Positions 1-9,635 of a stretch of 12,204 bases of DNA are shown piece by piece. Source of the stretch: Triparma columacea (lineage: Eukaryota; Sar; Bolidophyceae; Parmales; Triparmaceae); assembly GCA_030267965.1 (NCBI GenBank), contig BRYA01001321.1, positions 9,735-21,938 of the forward strand, written 5' to 3'. The position numbers and the translations under genes were made by a program. The notes under the pieces were generated by a model that saw only the letters and a list, made by a program, of their open reading frames with translations, had not been told where the DNA came from and did no database searches. Position 1 is the first letter of the stretch. The number at the start of each line of letters is the position of its first letter.

Positions 1-1271
<1,271 letters not shown>

Positions 1272-2997
1272 ATGGACGACATGTTCGATATCCTCGAGCC
1301 AGACCACAGGCCCATAACGTCAGAGTGCTCCTCCTCGGCAATCAGTTCACCCCCTCCAGCTCCTTCCCCGGACGACAAGAAGATCGGAGATGATAATTCG
1401 GAGAAGTCAGTGGACTCAGACTTTTACTCCGATGAAGAGGCTCCCCCGAATAAGGCTGCAGAACAGAAAATTATATACGTTGTGGAAGGGGAGAGGTGAG
1501 AGTGATGAAAGAAAATTGGTTTGAAAGATAGACAAACGTATTTCTTACCTTCCCCCCTTACTAATCGCACCAGTGACGGCGATTCATCTGACAATGACTT
1601 GGAAGAGCGATTGCTGAACCAGGAGAAGAAGAAGAAGGAAGGTGAGCAGAAACGGCACTGTTCCAAAAAAAGGTATGATGCCCCAACCCCCAAACTTACC
1701 CCCTTCACAGCTGATGACGACGCGGAGTTTGCCCTCCATACGATGCTCACAACTCCTCGACTGCAACCAACTCCCTACGATCCCCCCGGATACCAACCCA
1801 TCGTGGACAAGAATCGCATTCTCCGTTCATATAGAAGGCTTCGCGACGCATACCTAATAGAGTGCGATAGGCATACAAGAACACGCGAGGATATCATAGA
1901 ACATAAAAGGAAAATTGAGGCGTGCAAGGTGCTTGGGAAGGAGAGGATGAAGAAGCAGGAGGAGGTGAGAAAAGGAATGACACCTTTGCCGAAAAACTCG
2001 AAAGCTAATACCTCTTCCGTTGCAGGTCCGCAAGCGACAAGACAGCGTGATTAAGGAATGGATGGCTCTGGAGAAGGAATTTAAAAAGAAGGAGAAGGAA
2101 TTTCACCAGGACACGAATGAGCTGGCTACGGAGTTGCGGCAGCTCAAGCATGATCTCCAATACGAGTACAGCAACTTGGCTCAGGAAGGAAGGAACCTGG
2201 AAAAGGAAGAAGACAAGCTGGTTTCAAAGGAGAATGAGTTACGGTTCTTAGTGCGGGATGCAGGTGTGGTGAGCGCGGAGAATGCCACACTGAATAGCAC
2301 GAAGTTCCGGCTGCAACGCGCGTTGAACACAACCAACGAGGTCACAGAGTCTGGGGAGGAGAGGCTGGAAAAGGTCAGTGAGGAGCTAGGCTTAATGGAA
2401 GTGGATGTATTTATGCTGCAGCGCTCTGTGAAGGTCGCCGAAGAAGAAACTAGAAAGTGGCGACAAAGATATTCGATGGTTGAGAAGGACCTCAAGAGAG
2501 CTGAGAAGCTACTGCAGGACTTTACCAAGAGTAAAATGAAGGAATTGGAGCTCAAGCACGGGGTGGCGGTGGCAGGGGGATCCTACACAGGTCAGCTCAC
2601 CGCCGAGAATGTTGCCTTCAACAACAAGGCACCAAAAAAGAAGAAGTCTAAGGCGTCGATGGGGCTCTCGACCCTGGCCAGGGGCTTTCAGTCAATAGAC
2701 ACCCTATCCGTCGATACGGAGAACACTTCCAGCCTAATGGAGGCAGTTTTCGGGGTCGGCGAAAAGAAGAGGTCGACTGCAGCGACACCCGCCCAGAGCG
2801 TGCCCCGATCTTTCAAGCTAGCTAGCAAGCCTCAACTCGAATTTAGCGGCAAGACCACCGAATTTGCCGAAGGCATGCCGATAAATTTTCACGACACATA
2901 TCACGACATAGCTGTAAAGAACAACAGGAGAGGAACCGCTAAAGCCCGGTCGATGGCAGCCGACCCGGAATTATGGCTTGAGACAGCTGAGGATTGA
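1272..2997 (+). CDS. Coiled-coil protein of unknown function, four exons
   Basis: Proposed exons are 1272-1495, 1574-1641, 1711-1964 and 2026-2997, giving 505 residues. The introns (78, 69 and 61 bases) have GTGAGA/GTGAGC donors and CAG acceptors, with CTAAT branch points in the first and third; joining them keeps the frame (phases 2, 1, 0). ATG 1272 is the first in-frame Met after the upstream region. Residues 1-100 are acidic and Ser/Pro-rich (low complexity). A motif FALHTMLTTPRLQPTPYDPP follows, then a long predicted coiled coil from ~130 to ~361, rich in K/E/R with many heptads. A basic patch APKKKKSK (~384-391) leads into a non-helical C-terminal tail. I do not recognise the family. The divergent position next to a KATNAL2-type gene hints at a cytoskeletal or ciliary role, but that is inference. 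The 69-base intron is a multiple of three without a stop, so its retention would add 23 residues. Confidence 0.8.
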
Positions 2998-3014
2998 AAT
3001 TTTATATTTACAAA

Positions 3015-3020
3015 AATAAA
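3015..3020 (+). terminator. AATAAA polyadenylation signal for the coiled-coil gene
   Basis: An exact AATAAA lies 17 bases after the TGA at 2995-2997. With cleavage usually 10-30 bases downstream, the transcript would end inside the last codons of the convergent VPS50 gene. The opposite strand of the same gap reads AATATAAA near 3001-3008, a plausible variant signal for VPS50. Assignment is by motif only. Confidence 0.5.
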
Positions 3021-3035
3021 CGTACTTCAGCTCTA

Positions 3036-6000
3036 TCAAAAGAAATTCTCTATCTTGGACACTATCGCCTTCAATTCCTTCTTTTTCATGCCCTTCCCTA
3101 TCCCCGAAGCCACGAGTGATATGCACTGATTTATCCTATAGTTGGACTTGTTCTGGCTGATCCACTTTAAGAGATCCTCCTCTTGATAATACCAAGCCTT
3201 AGTGTAGGCGTCAACCCAGAGTTTCCCCTTCGCAGGGGAAACTTTTGGTGGCTCTCGCAAGATGAATTCGTCGTCATCATCCCTTCCGTCTTCCTCCTCC
3301 ATCTTCTCTTCCTCCTTGCCATCTTCCTCCTTGCCATCTTCACGTGCAACCTCTTCCACTTTCGGAGCAAAGGGGTTGACAGGGGACGGGCTTTCACTAT
3401 CCTCATCAGAATCTGCAAACGGATTCCCGCCATCCTCCCTTCCGCTAGAGCTCTCCCTCAACTCTAAATCACCTCCTGCCGCAGATAGCTGCTCCGAGGG
3501 CGCCCTCTGAAGGCTGCTCCGCCTTCCTACCCTATCGACGAGCAGATTGTTCGCAATGCTTGAAGCAAACGACTGCAAGTCCATCGACATGAGGGCCCTC
3601 CCCTCTGTGCTGCATCCCTGAATCTTACCGAACCCTTCAAGCAAGCTCGCATAGACGCCCCCCACAATCTCACGCCACGCAATCTCGAGCAGCCTCTGCG
3701 ACGAGCGATGCGACGTGGAGCAGGGGAGGAGTTTCAGCAGTCGCAAAATAAGACGGATGATATATTATCCATTCCATGCTTGTCCATTCTCACCTCGCTC
3801 AGGAAGCCCTCTCTTCCTGCCAGCTCCCCCCACAACTCAGCAACGTGATCCAAAACGTCCTCAACATATCCGTTGCTCTCCATCTCAAGTTCCTCAATCT
3901 CCCAACCCCCCCCCTTGCCAACAGCTACAACGCTTGCAACGATTACATCGCCCCTAACCACGTCCACGGCAGCGACTTTGTTCCCTAGCTTGATAATTTG
4001 TGGCGTGAGCTTCAAGAGTTCATTGCGGTAGTCTGACATCATCGGAAGCTTTTCCTTCGTCGTGTCGATCAAAGCAGCTACAAACATGGTGGACTCCAAG
4101 GCAGCTATGCGCCCCTCGAAAGTCACTGGCCCGTTAGAGGCGCAAAATCTTTGGATACTTGACACATTGTCCCCCACCTTCTTCCTGGCCCTCTTCACGA
4201 AATTCACAGCAGTCTCATACTCATCCTTATCGCACCCGTAGGGAGCGCAAATTTCAGCGACATCAGAGCCATGTTCGGTGTTGACGTGCATCATTTTGCT
4301 CATTTTTTGGTGAAAAGCGCTCTCGGTGCCTGCGCTACCCACATCTCCCCAGCACTTTTCAATGTCCTGTCCTCCAGCAGCGACGGAAAGGACTACGAGG
4401 TAGTAAATGTCTATCAGCTTCGTCAGCCCGGCGACAACGTCTTGAGTTATCGAGGGGAGGACGTTGATGATGTCGATGTAGCGGGCTAGCACCTTTACAA
4501 TCCCATTGAGGACGGTCTGCGTCGTCGAGGGAGAGCCATCTTCCCAGTTTTCGCTGACAGTAGCCCAGAACGAGGTGACGAAGTCGGGAGCCGCCGAGCT
4601 CGAGGAGGAGCGCGGGGCGTCAGAATCATCATCCTCATTGTTTTCAGCCCCAGGCCAAGAAGCAGCGGGACTGGAGAGGTGGGAATTTAAAGAAGACAGG
4701 GTAGTAGGTTGCTCGTTGTTGTCGCCGTCATGCTCGTCGTTGTCTTCCTCTTCCTCGTCCTCGTCGTCGAAAGGATTCCCGTTCGCGATCCAGTTGACTA
4801 GGGTCTTTTGTTTCAACTTGAACTTGGTCTTGTTTTGGTCCCGCAATTGATTGTTCAACAACTGTGAGAGGGAGGAGCGAAGCGGCGACGGCAAACTGCA
4901 TTAGCGGACAAGCTATTACAAAAAGCTGCTTCAATTCCCATCTATCTATTCATTCTCACCTTGACCAGCCCCCTCCTGCCCCTTACTCTAACCCCAACCT
5001 CGGCGAATCTCCAAGTCTCGTTCATCAACATGTCTGAGATCACCTCAATGCACTCCGCCTGTACATCCTTAAAGTAAGCCCTACAGAGGTCCGAAACCGC
5101 CGTCTTCAAGTCGTGAGTGTCCCCCTCACAGAATTCCTCCACCACGCTCATCATTTGCTTGGAGCACTGCAAGATGCTCCTGATGTCAGTTTTTTCTATC
5201 CCCTCCCCCCCGTCCTTTATCTCGTTGATGGCGGTCGTGAGGAGGCTCTGCATGTGGAGCCAGACCTCCCCCCTGGCCGCCCGCAGAGTTCGGGAAAGAA
5301 GCGTTATCTTAACCGACGTTATCCTCGTCTCCGGATCGTTCCCAGCGTCAGCATTTGAATTCTCAGAAAACATTCGCGCCGGCTTGGGCGGTTTCTTAGG
5401 AGGAGACGGGGGCTTGGAGCTGAACAGTGCATTCTGGACGGCACTGGCAATGTCAGAGGTGTCGCCGCCATCATTATCTTCCTGCGGTAAGCGAAGTTCA
5501 GTGCAGCGAGCCGCGGAGAGTGTTGCGTTAGTGTGCAGGATGAGCTTGCAGGAGCGACAGTATCAGATGGCAGTTTGGTGCTATTCTTTCCATTATTCCA
5601 TTCTCACCTCTCCTTCACTACCTTCGCCAGTACTATCACTATCTCCGTCCTCCTCCTCATCGTCATCATCGTCATCATCGCTGTCGTCGAATCCTCCCGA
5701 GTTCCCCTTCTCCCCCGCGTCCCTGTGGAGCCACTCCCAGTCCGTCCTACCCCAAAAATCCCTGTTGAGCTGATCCACACACCACCACCCGTGCAGAACA
5801 TCCGTGAACTCCCCAACGACCGCCTTGTAACGTGAGCTGCGACGAGAAGGTAAAGTTTTTGCGTTAGTTTGTAAGCGCGGATAATACCACCTTGCACCTT
5901 TCGTCCATTGTGATTCTCACCTCCAATCCTTTACCTTGACGTTCCTAACAACGTCCCCAATACTCCCCTCAACCTTCCCCGCCAAAACATCTATAAAGAT

Positions 6001-7475
6001 CTCGTCTAACCTCTCCCTAACTTTCTCCACAATCCTCGTCCCCAAGTCCATCCCCTGCAGCCCTCCCTTAATCTCCGCCTTTATACCACCCTCAACGCAC
6101 GACCTGTACTCTTCGATGTTCTCCCCACCGTTTACGATAACGTTAACGACTCCGGAGACGGAGCGAGTGCGTATGTCCACGAACATCTCAGACTTGTTCC
6201 TCCTAACATCATCCAAACACCTTAACCCCATGCCTCCCTCGCTGGATATAAACTGCAGGACGTCGCACGCCGCTGAAACCTGCTCCGGAAGCGTCCAAGA
6301 CGGCGTTGGAGAGGTTAAGTGGGAGACGATGGAGTGGACTTTTACTACCTCGTCTATGATCGACTTTACTTGGACGAGACGCTTGCGACGGCTGGCTGAC
6401 TCTACGACTTTTTGATCCTCCGTAACGCCTATGCCCTTTAAAAAACGACGGCCGACGTTCTAAGGTTAGCGGGGGGAGAAAACGGAGAGATATATCCGAG
6501 TAGAGAAGTTGTGTTAGTATGGAGGGGCTAAAGTGTTGGATGAAGTTGCTGGCATATTCTTTCCTTTCTTTCTCACCTCCGCCACCAGGCACTCAGCAAA
6601 CTCCATGTTCAGTTCTCCGAGGTGCTCGGTGAATGACAGGAGGGTCTCCTGGTGCGAGGATACTGCCTGAATGAGGTGCGCGTGTAGGCGGGTAATCAGG
6701 TCGTCGACCTGGCCGATTTGCTGCTGGAGGTAGTCCCCTATATCGTCCTCCCACGGCAGGTTCTTCATGGTTTCGACGAGAGGGTCAAAGTCCTCCTCAA
6801 GCCACTGCCTGCTCGGGAGCTGCTCGATGAGCTGCCTGACGGCCTCGTCGTCAATTGCGGCGGGCTTGACGTCAACCATCTTCCTGTTCTCCTCCCTCCT
6901 GACGAACTTGTTCAAAGCGGTATTGCCGGGAGGGAGAGAGATTCTACGTCCTCTTGTTATCTCATCCTGGCGAAGGGGATTGCATTAGTTGATAAGTTAT
7001 CGTCGTCTTAATGTTAATACAGTCTTTATCCTTCGTCCGTTCTCACCTTCTCTGCCTGATCATCATCAAACGGGTTGGTTGAGGGTTTGGGGGAGGAAGG
7101 ATCTTTACTGTCGTCATCGCTGGCATCTCCAAGGTCACCGTCGTCATCATCATCATCGTCTGCGAAAGGGTTCCCAGATGTGTTCCCAGATGTTTCCTTT
7201 GAGGAGCCATCATACCCATCCCCATAGCCATTAGGGAATCTTGCCCCTGAGGATTCATCTTCACTGCTATCATCACTCAACCCTCCACCTTCCTCTGCCT
7301 TTTTGACAACTCTCTTTAAACGAAGTTGTTCAGTAGTTAGATTCTTCCCATTATCACTGAGGAGTGTAGTATCAGTAGTAGATAAAGATTGGAGACGAAG
7401 TGTGAAGGATTCGTCTACACTTTTTGTTGGGAATCCTACTGCTGCTTTTGCCATCTTTTTTGTGAATCCGAACAT
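3036..7475 (-). CDS. VPS50: VPS50 / syndetin (CCDC132), EARP complex subunit, seven exons
   Basis: Exons on the minus strand are 7475-7047, 6966-6577, 6459-5921, 5836-5608, 5481-4960, 4861-3794 and 3695-3036 (stop TGA 3036-3038), giving 1278 residues; intron phases are 0, 0, 2, 0, 0, 0. The homology to animal VPS50 is direct: GRRFLKGI... followed by RRKRLVQVKSIID (~276-302), EEFC (644-647) with NETW (683-686), TVLNGIVKVLARYI (819-832), CSTEGRALMSMDL (1087-1099) and the C-terminal WVDAYTKAWYY helix region (1219-1229). Known role: VPS50 replaces VPS54 in the endosome-associated recycling protein tether, acting with VPS51, VPS52 and VPS53 in recycling from endosomes to the surface. It is longer than animal homologues (about 960 residues) because of acidic, Ser-rich segments at ~63-142, ~505-530, ~735-800 and ~1112-1210. 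Five NPF motifs sit in or beside these. Convergent with the coiled-coil gene, divergent from FNR. Confidence 0.95.
3311..3340 (-). repeat. 15-bp tandem duplication inside VPS50 acidic insert
   Basis: Two perfect copies of a 15-base unit (3311-3325 and 3326-3340) encode a repeated five-residue Glu-rich unit (EDGKE type) in the last exon. The length keeps the frame. This fits growth of the acidic insert (~1112-1210) by slippage or small duplications. Confidence 0.75.
3696..3793 (-). other. VPS50 intron 6 (98 bases)
   Basis: Donor GTGAGAATGG (after a GAG codon) and acceptor CGCTCGTCGCAG. It is the only VPS50 intron without a clean CTAAY branch point; the nearest candidate is CTGAAAC. Splicing joins FLSE to RLLEIAWREI, which matches the family order, and a stop (TGA) in the branch region closes the unspliced frame. 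Confidence 0.85.
4862..4959 (-). other. VPS50 intron 5 (98 bases)
   Basis: Donor GTGAGAATGA, branch CTAATGCAG, acceptor CCTCTCACAG. Splicing joins GLVK to LLNNQLRD in frame, leading to the NPF-containing acidic segment. The AG inside the branch motif would shift the frame if used. Confidence 0.87.
5482..5607 (-). other. VPS50 intron 4 (126 bases)
   Basis: Donor GTGAGAATGG, branch ACTAACGCAA, acceptor TTACCGCAG. Retention is blocked by a TAA shortly after the donor. Splicing joins two acidic segments (GSEGE to EDNDGG). Confidence 0.87.
5837..5920 (-). other. VPS50 intron 3 (84 bases, phase 2)
   Basis: Donor GTGAGAATCA, branch ACTAACGCAA, acceptor CTCGTCGCAG. It splits a Ser codon and gives KDWS-SRYKAVVGEF, which fits the VPS50 segment before the conserved aromatic helix. 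Confidence 0.87.
6460..6576 (-). other. VPS50 intron 2 (117 bases)
   Basis: Donor GTGAGAAAGA, acceptor GCTAACCTTAG. Two branch candidates exist: ACTAACAC about 55 bases upstream and GCTAAC directly before the TAG acceptor. The acceptor was chosen because it yields NVGRRFLKGI directly after LVAE, matching the N-G-R-R motif of animal VPS50. Confidence 0.82.
6967..7046 (-). other. VPS50 intron 1 (80 bases)
   Basis: Donor GTGAGAACGG, branch ACTAATGCAA, acceptor CTTCGCCAG. Splicing joins DDDQAEK to DEITRGRRIS in phase 0 and the reading frame then runs open through exon 2. Confidence 0.87.
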
Positions 7476-7619
7476 ATTGTAGGGTTATGAATTGTCCTAA
7501 CGTTGGATGTGACTATAAAGAGCCTTCACACCAAGTCACCAAAAGGGACTGAAAAACTGAGATTTTTGAGACTTTTCGGCCCACTTTTGGGTCCACTTTT
7601 GTCCCCTAAATTTATAACT
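7476..7619. promoter_or_regulatory. Divergent intergenic region between VPS50 and FNR, presumed bidirectional promoter
   Basis: These 144 bases lie between the VPS50 start (leftward) and the FNR start (rightward). A TATAAA occurs at 7514-7519, 101 bases ahead of the FNR ATG, and an AT-rich AAATTTATAAC lies directly before the ATG. A three-unit 12-bp motif with an ACTTTT core fills 7569-7604. Promoter function is inferred from orientation and these motifs. Confidence 0.5.
7569..7604 (+). repeat. Three imperfect 12-bp units with ACTTTT core upstream of FNR
   Basis: Units are 7569-7580 (AGACTTTTCGGC), 7581-7592 (CCACTTTTGGGT) and 7593-7604 (CCACTTTTGTCC), contiguous and without spacers. They end 15 bases before the FNR start codon, so they lie either in the 5' UTR or at the core promoter. 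Confidence 0.7.
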
Positions 7620-9354
7620 ATGAAGCTCGCTGTGGCATTCTTACTAGCCTGTGCGGGTCCCGTGGTGTCGTTTATCCCCACTGTGAGTAATCCTGTGCGC
7701 TAAACTGTCGATTCCTTTACTTCAATTCTGTTCCGGCATTGCATTTGGCTCTCTTCCTGCCCTCATTTTTCACCTCTGAACTAATATTACTGCCAAATTA
7801 CGTCGTTTTTACACACTTAATATAACATTAAATCTCATCGTCCGCCTGTATTTCCACAAACTTTCTACTAACCTCTTTATTCTTCCTCCATCAACCGCAG
7901 ACTTTCTCAAGACCCAACATCTCCCCCCTGAAATCATCAGCAGAGGAGTGTGGCGTGGACCTTGAGCATGCTTGTGGTCCGGACACTCCAAAGAATAAGG
8001 CCGTCGGAGCTGGTTATAGCTCCTTCAAGCCTGGCTACAAGGAGGTGAGCAACAAGGGATTGGGTGTGCCTTACATCAGAGGACGTATCCACCCCCCCTC
8101 CGCCCCCTTACACCCCCCGCCCTCTAACGACCCCCCGCGCAGCTCTTCGACCCAGAATTGGAGGGAAAACTTCAGGAGACTGGCGACCTTGAGGGTCGGA
8201 TCCAGGCTGGTAGTAGCTTTATTACCAAGGGATCAATCAACCGCTACTACTTTGACGAACCTTCCACCTTGGGTGCATCCTCGCCACCCGAGAGCGCCCT
8301 AATCTCCCCTTGCCAGGACTTCCTCGAGTACCTCGACTCTACCGGTGAGCCCCCCATGAACACCTACAAGCCTCAGGCTCCCACCACTGCGACCGTCCTC
8401 GGAGTCGGTAAGCTCATAGGCGAGGACGCACCCGGGGACATCAGGCACGTTCTGATGGAGCTCCCCGATGGATTCCACTACGTCGAAGGTCAGTCACTAT
8501 CCGTTATCCCCCCTGGCAAGGCGACAAACGGACGCGCCCACAAACCCAGGCTATACTCAATCGCGTCCACTAGGTACGGCGACACCCTCCAAGGCAACAC
8601 CGTAAGCCTCTGCGTGAGGAGGGCGGAGTTCTACGACGAGAAGGGGAACGTCGTAGAGGAGAAGAAAGGAGTGTGCTCGGGCTTCTTGTGCGACCTTAAG
8701 AAGGGGGACAAGGTTACGGTTGCTGGACCAGGTGAGACGTGGAAGAGGATCGCGAGTACAACGTTCTATATATATATATATATATACCTCCTTGCGACTT
8801 GCTTCGCTCGCCGCAATGCTAACCCAACTTTGCCTCCCTCTCTTACATCCATCACTGCAGTTGGTAAGACCATGCTCCTCCCCCCCAACATGATTGAAGA
8901 CAGCGTCCCGATAATAATGATCGGCACCGGCACCGGCGTTGCCCCATTCCGTTCCTTCCTCCACCGCATGTTCGTCGAGAACACTGTAACCAACCACATG
9001 TACAACGGGCTCGCCAAGATGTACCTCGGCGTCCCCACCACCTCAGGGCTTCTCTACAAGTCGGAGTTCGACTACATGGAGAGGGAGAGCGGGGGAAGGT
9101 TCAAGGCTGAGTACGCCATCAGCAGGGAGATGGAGAACAAGGACGGGGGGAAGATGTACGTGCAGCACCTGCTAGAGAGGGACGGGAAGGAGATATTTGA
9201 CCTCATCGACGGGGGGGCGCATGTCTACTTTTGCGGACTTAAGGGAATGATGCCGGGGATCTTGGAAGCTTTTGAAATTATCGCAGGGGACGGATGGGAC
9301 GCGAAACTTAAGGAGTGGAAGAAGAAGGGCGTCTGGCATGTCGAGGTTTACTAA
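7620..9354 (+). CDS. petH: Plastid ferredoxin-NADP+ reductase (FNR), four exons
   Basis: Exons are 7620-7682, 7901-8044, 8143-8731 and 8861-9354 (TAA), giving 429 residues. FNR moves electrons from photosystem I-reduced ferredoxin to NADP+ at the thylakoid/stroma. Residues 1-17 look like a signal peptide (hydrophobic VAFLLACAG), with predicted cleavage at VVS-F18; Phe at the new N-terminus is the hallmark of bipartite targeting in red-lineage secondary plastids. The FNR core starts near 141 (NTYKPQAPTTATVLGVGKL). The FAD motif RLYS is at 205-208, VCSGFLCDL follows, the NADP motif GTGTGVAPFRSFL is at 287-299, the YFCGLKGMMPG loop is around C390, and the protein ends WHVEVY with the conserved terminal Tyr. 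About 100 residues between the targeting peptide and the core are unassigned. Introns are 218, 98 and 129 bases. A divergent 144-base gap separates it from VPS50. Confidence 0.95.
7683..7900 (+). other. FNR intron 1 (218 bases), between signal peptide and transit region
   Basis: Donor GTGAGTAATC, branch ACTAACCT and acceptor CAACCGCAG. It is the longest intron in the window and separates the exon for the signal peptide plus FIPT from the exon for the transit-like part. A stop follows in frame soon after the donor, so retention would leave only a short peptide. Confidence 0.88.
8045..8142 (+). other. FNR intron 2 (98 bases)
   Basis: Donor GTGAGCAACA, a C-rich 3' half, branch TCTAACGA and acceptor CCGCGCAG. 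Splicing joins GYKE to LFDPELEGK in phase 0. Confidence 0.85.
8732..8860 (+). other. FNR intron 3 (129 bases, no in-frame stop) with a (TA)10 repeat
   Basis: Donor GTGAGACGTG, branch GCTAACCC and acceptor ATCACTGCAG. Splicing gives AGPVGKTMLLP, the standard FNR order. The intron length is a multiple of three and the frame stays open through it, so a retained form would carry 43 extra residues between the FAD and NADP domains. A perfect (TA)10 tract lies at 8767-8786. Confidence 0.9.
8767..8786. repeat. (TA)10 microsatellite
   Basis: Twenty bases of perfect TA repeat inside FNR intron 3. Dinucleotide tracts like this are prone to length change; length changes here would be hidden from the protein if the intron is always spliced. 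Confidence 0.95.
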
Positions 9355-9635
9355 AGAGGAGAAATGAGCCAATTTTGGGGTGGAGGGTTGTTGCAGCGAC
9401 ACGGGTATGCGGAAAGGAAAAATTTGCCCCGTTGAATGCGAAAGGGATTCCAAGGTTTTTCACATGATTTTCCAAAAAAAGTTTCTGTAATATTTTCTGT
9501 TAGGACTATTCCCTTCGGAATCCACGCCCGCGCCTCTTTTTTAAATACCCAAAAAAGTCACCCAACTACCTTTTTATCTTCGCCAAACGCACCAAAAGTT
9601 GATTTTACGCCCTCCCTGCAACCTCGGCATTTCTG
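9355..9635. other. Intergenic region between FNR and the CRAL-TRIO gene
   Basis: It holds the FNR 3' UTR and the promoter/5' UTR of the next gene on the same strand. The centre (about 9460-9600) is AT-rich with several A and T runs. I found no exact AATAAA and no clear TATA box, and no ORF or RNA structure I can support. Confidence 0.5.

Noticed and set aside
1642..1710. Reading exon 2-3 of the coiled-coil gene as one exon
   Set aside because: The 69 bases are in frame, but they have a good GTGAGC donor and TTCACAG acceptor and encode an atypical Pro/Cys-containing stretch. Splicing is the more likely form; retention stays possible.
4895..4902. Alternative VPS50 intron 5 acceptor (CTAATGCAG)
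   Set aside because: Using it adds 34 bases to the exon and breaks the frame. The downstream CACAG gives an in-frame join.
5117..5773. Plus-strand open frame of 218 codons with Ser-rich low complexity
   Set aside because: It runs across VPS50 exons 4 and 5 and their intron on the opposite strand; its Ser runs are the complement of the Asp/Glu codons of VPS50.
3036..7475. VPS54 or VPS51 as identity of the large minus-strand gene
   Set aside because: The NGRR-like motif, EEFC...NETW block and CSTEGRALMSMDL to WVDAYTKAWYY order match VPS50/syndetin specifically.
7920..8355. Phycobilisome-linker (CpcD-like) domain at the FNR N-terminus
   Set aside because: The position would suit it, but I see no match to the linker motif, so it is left unassigned.
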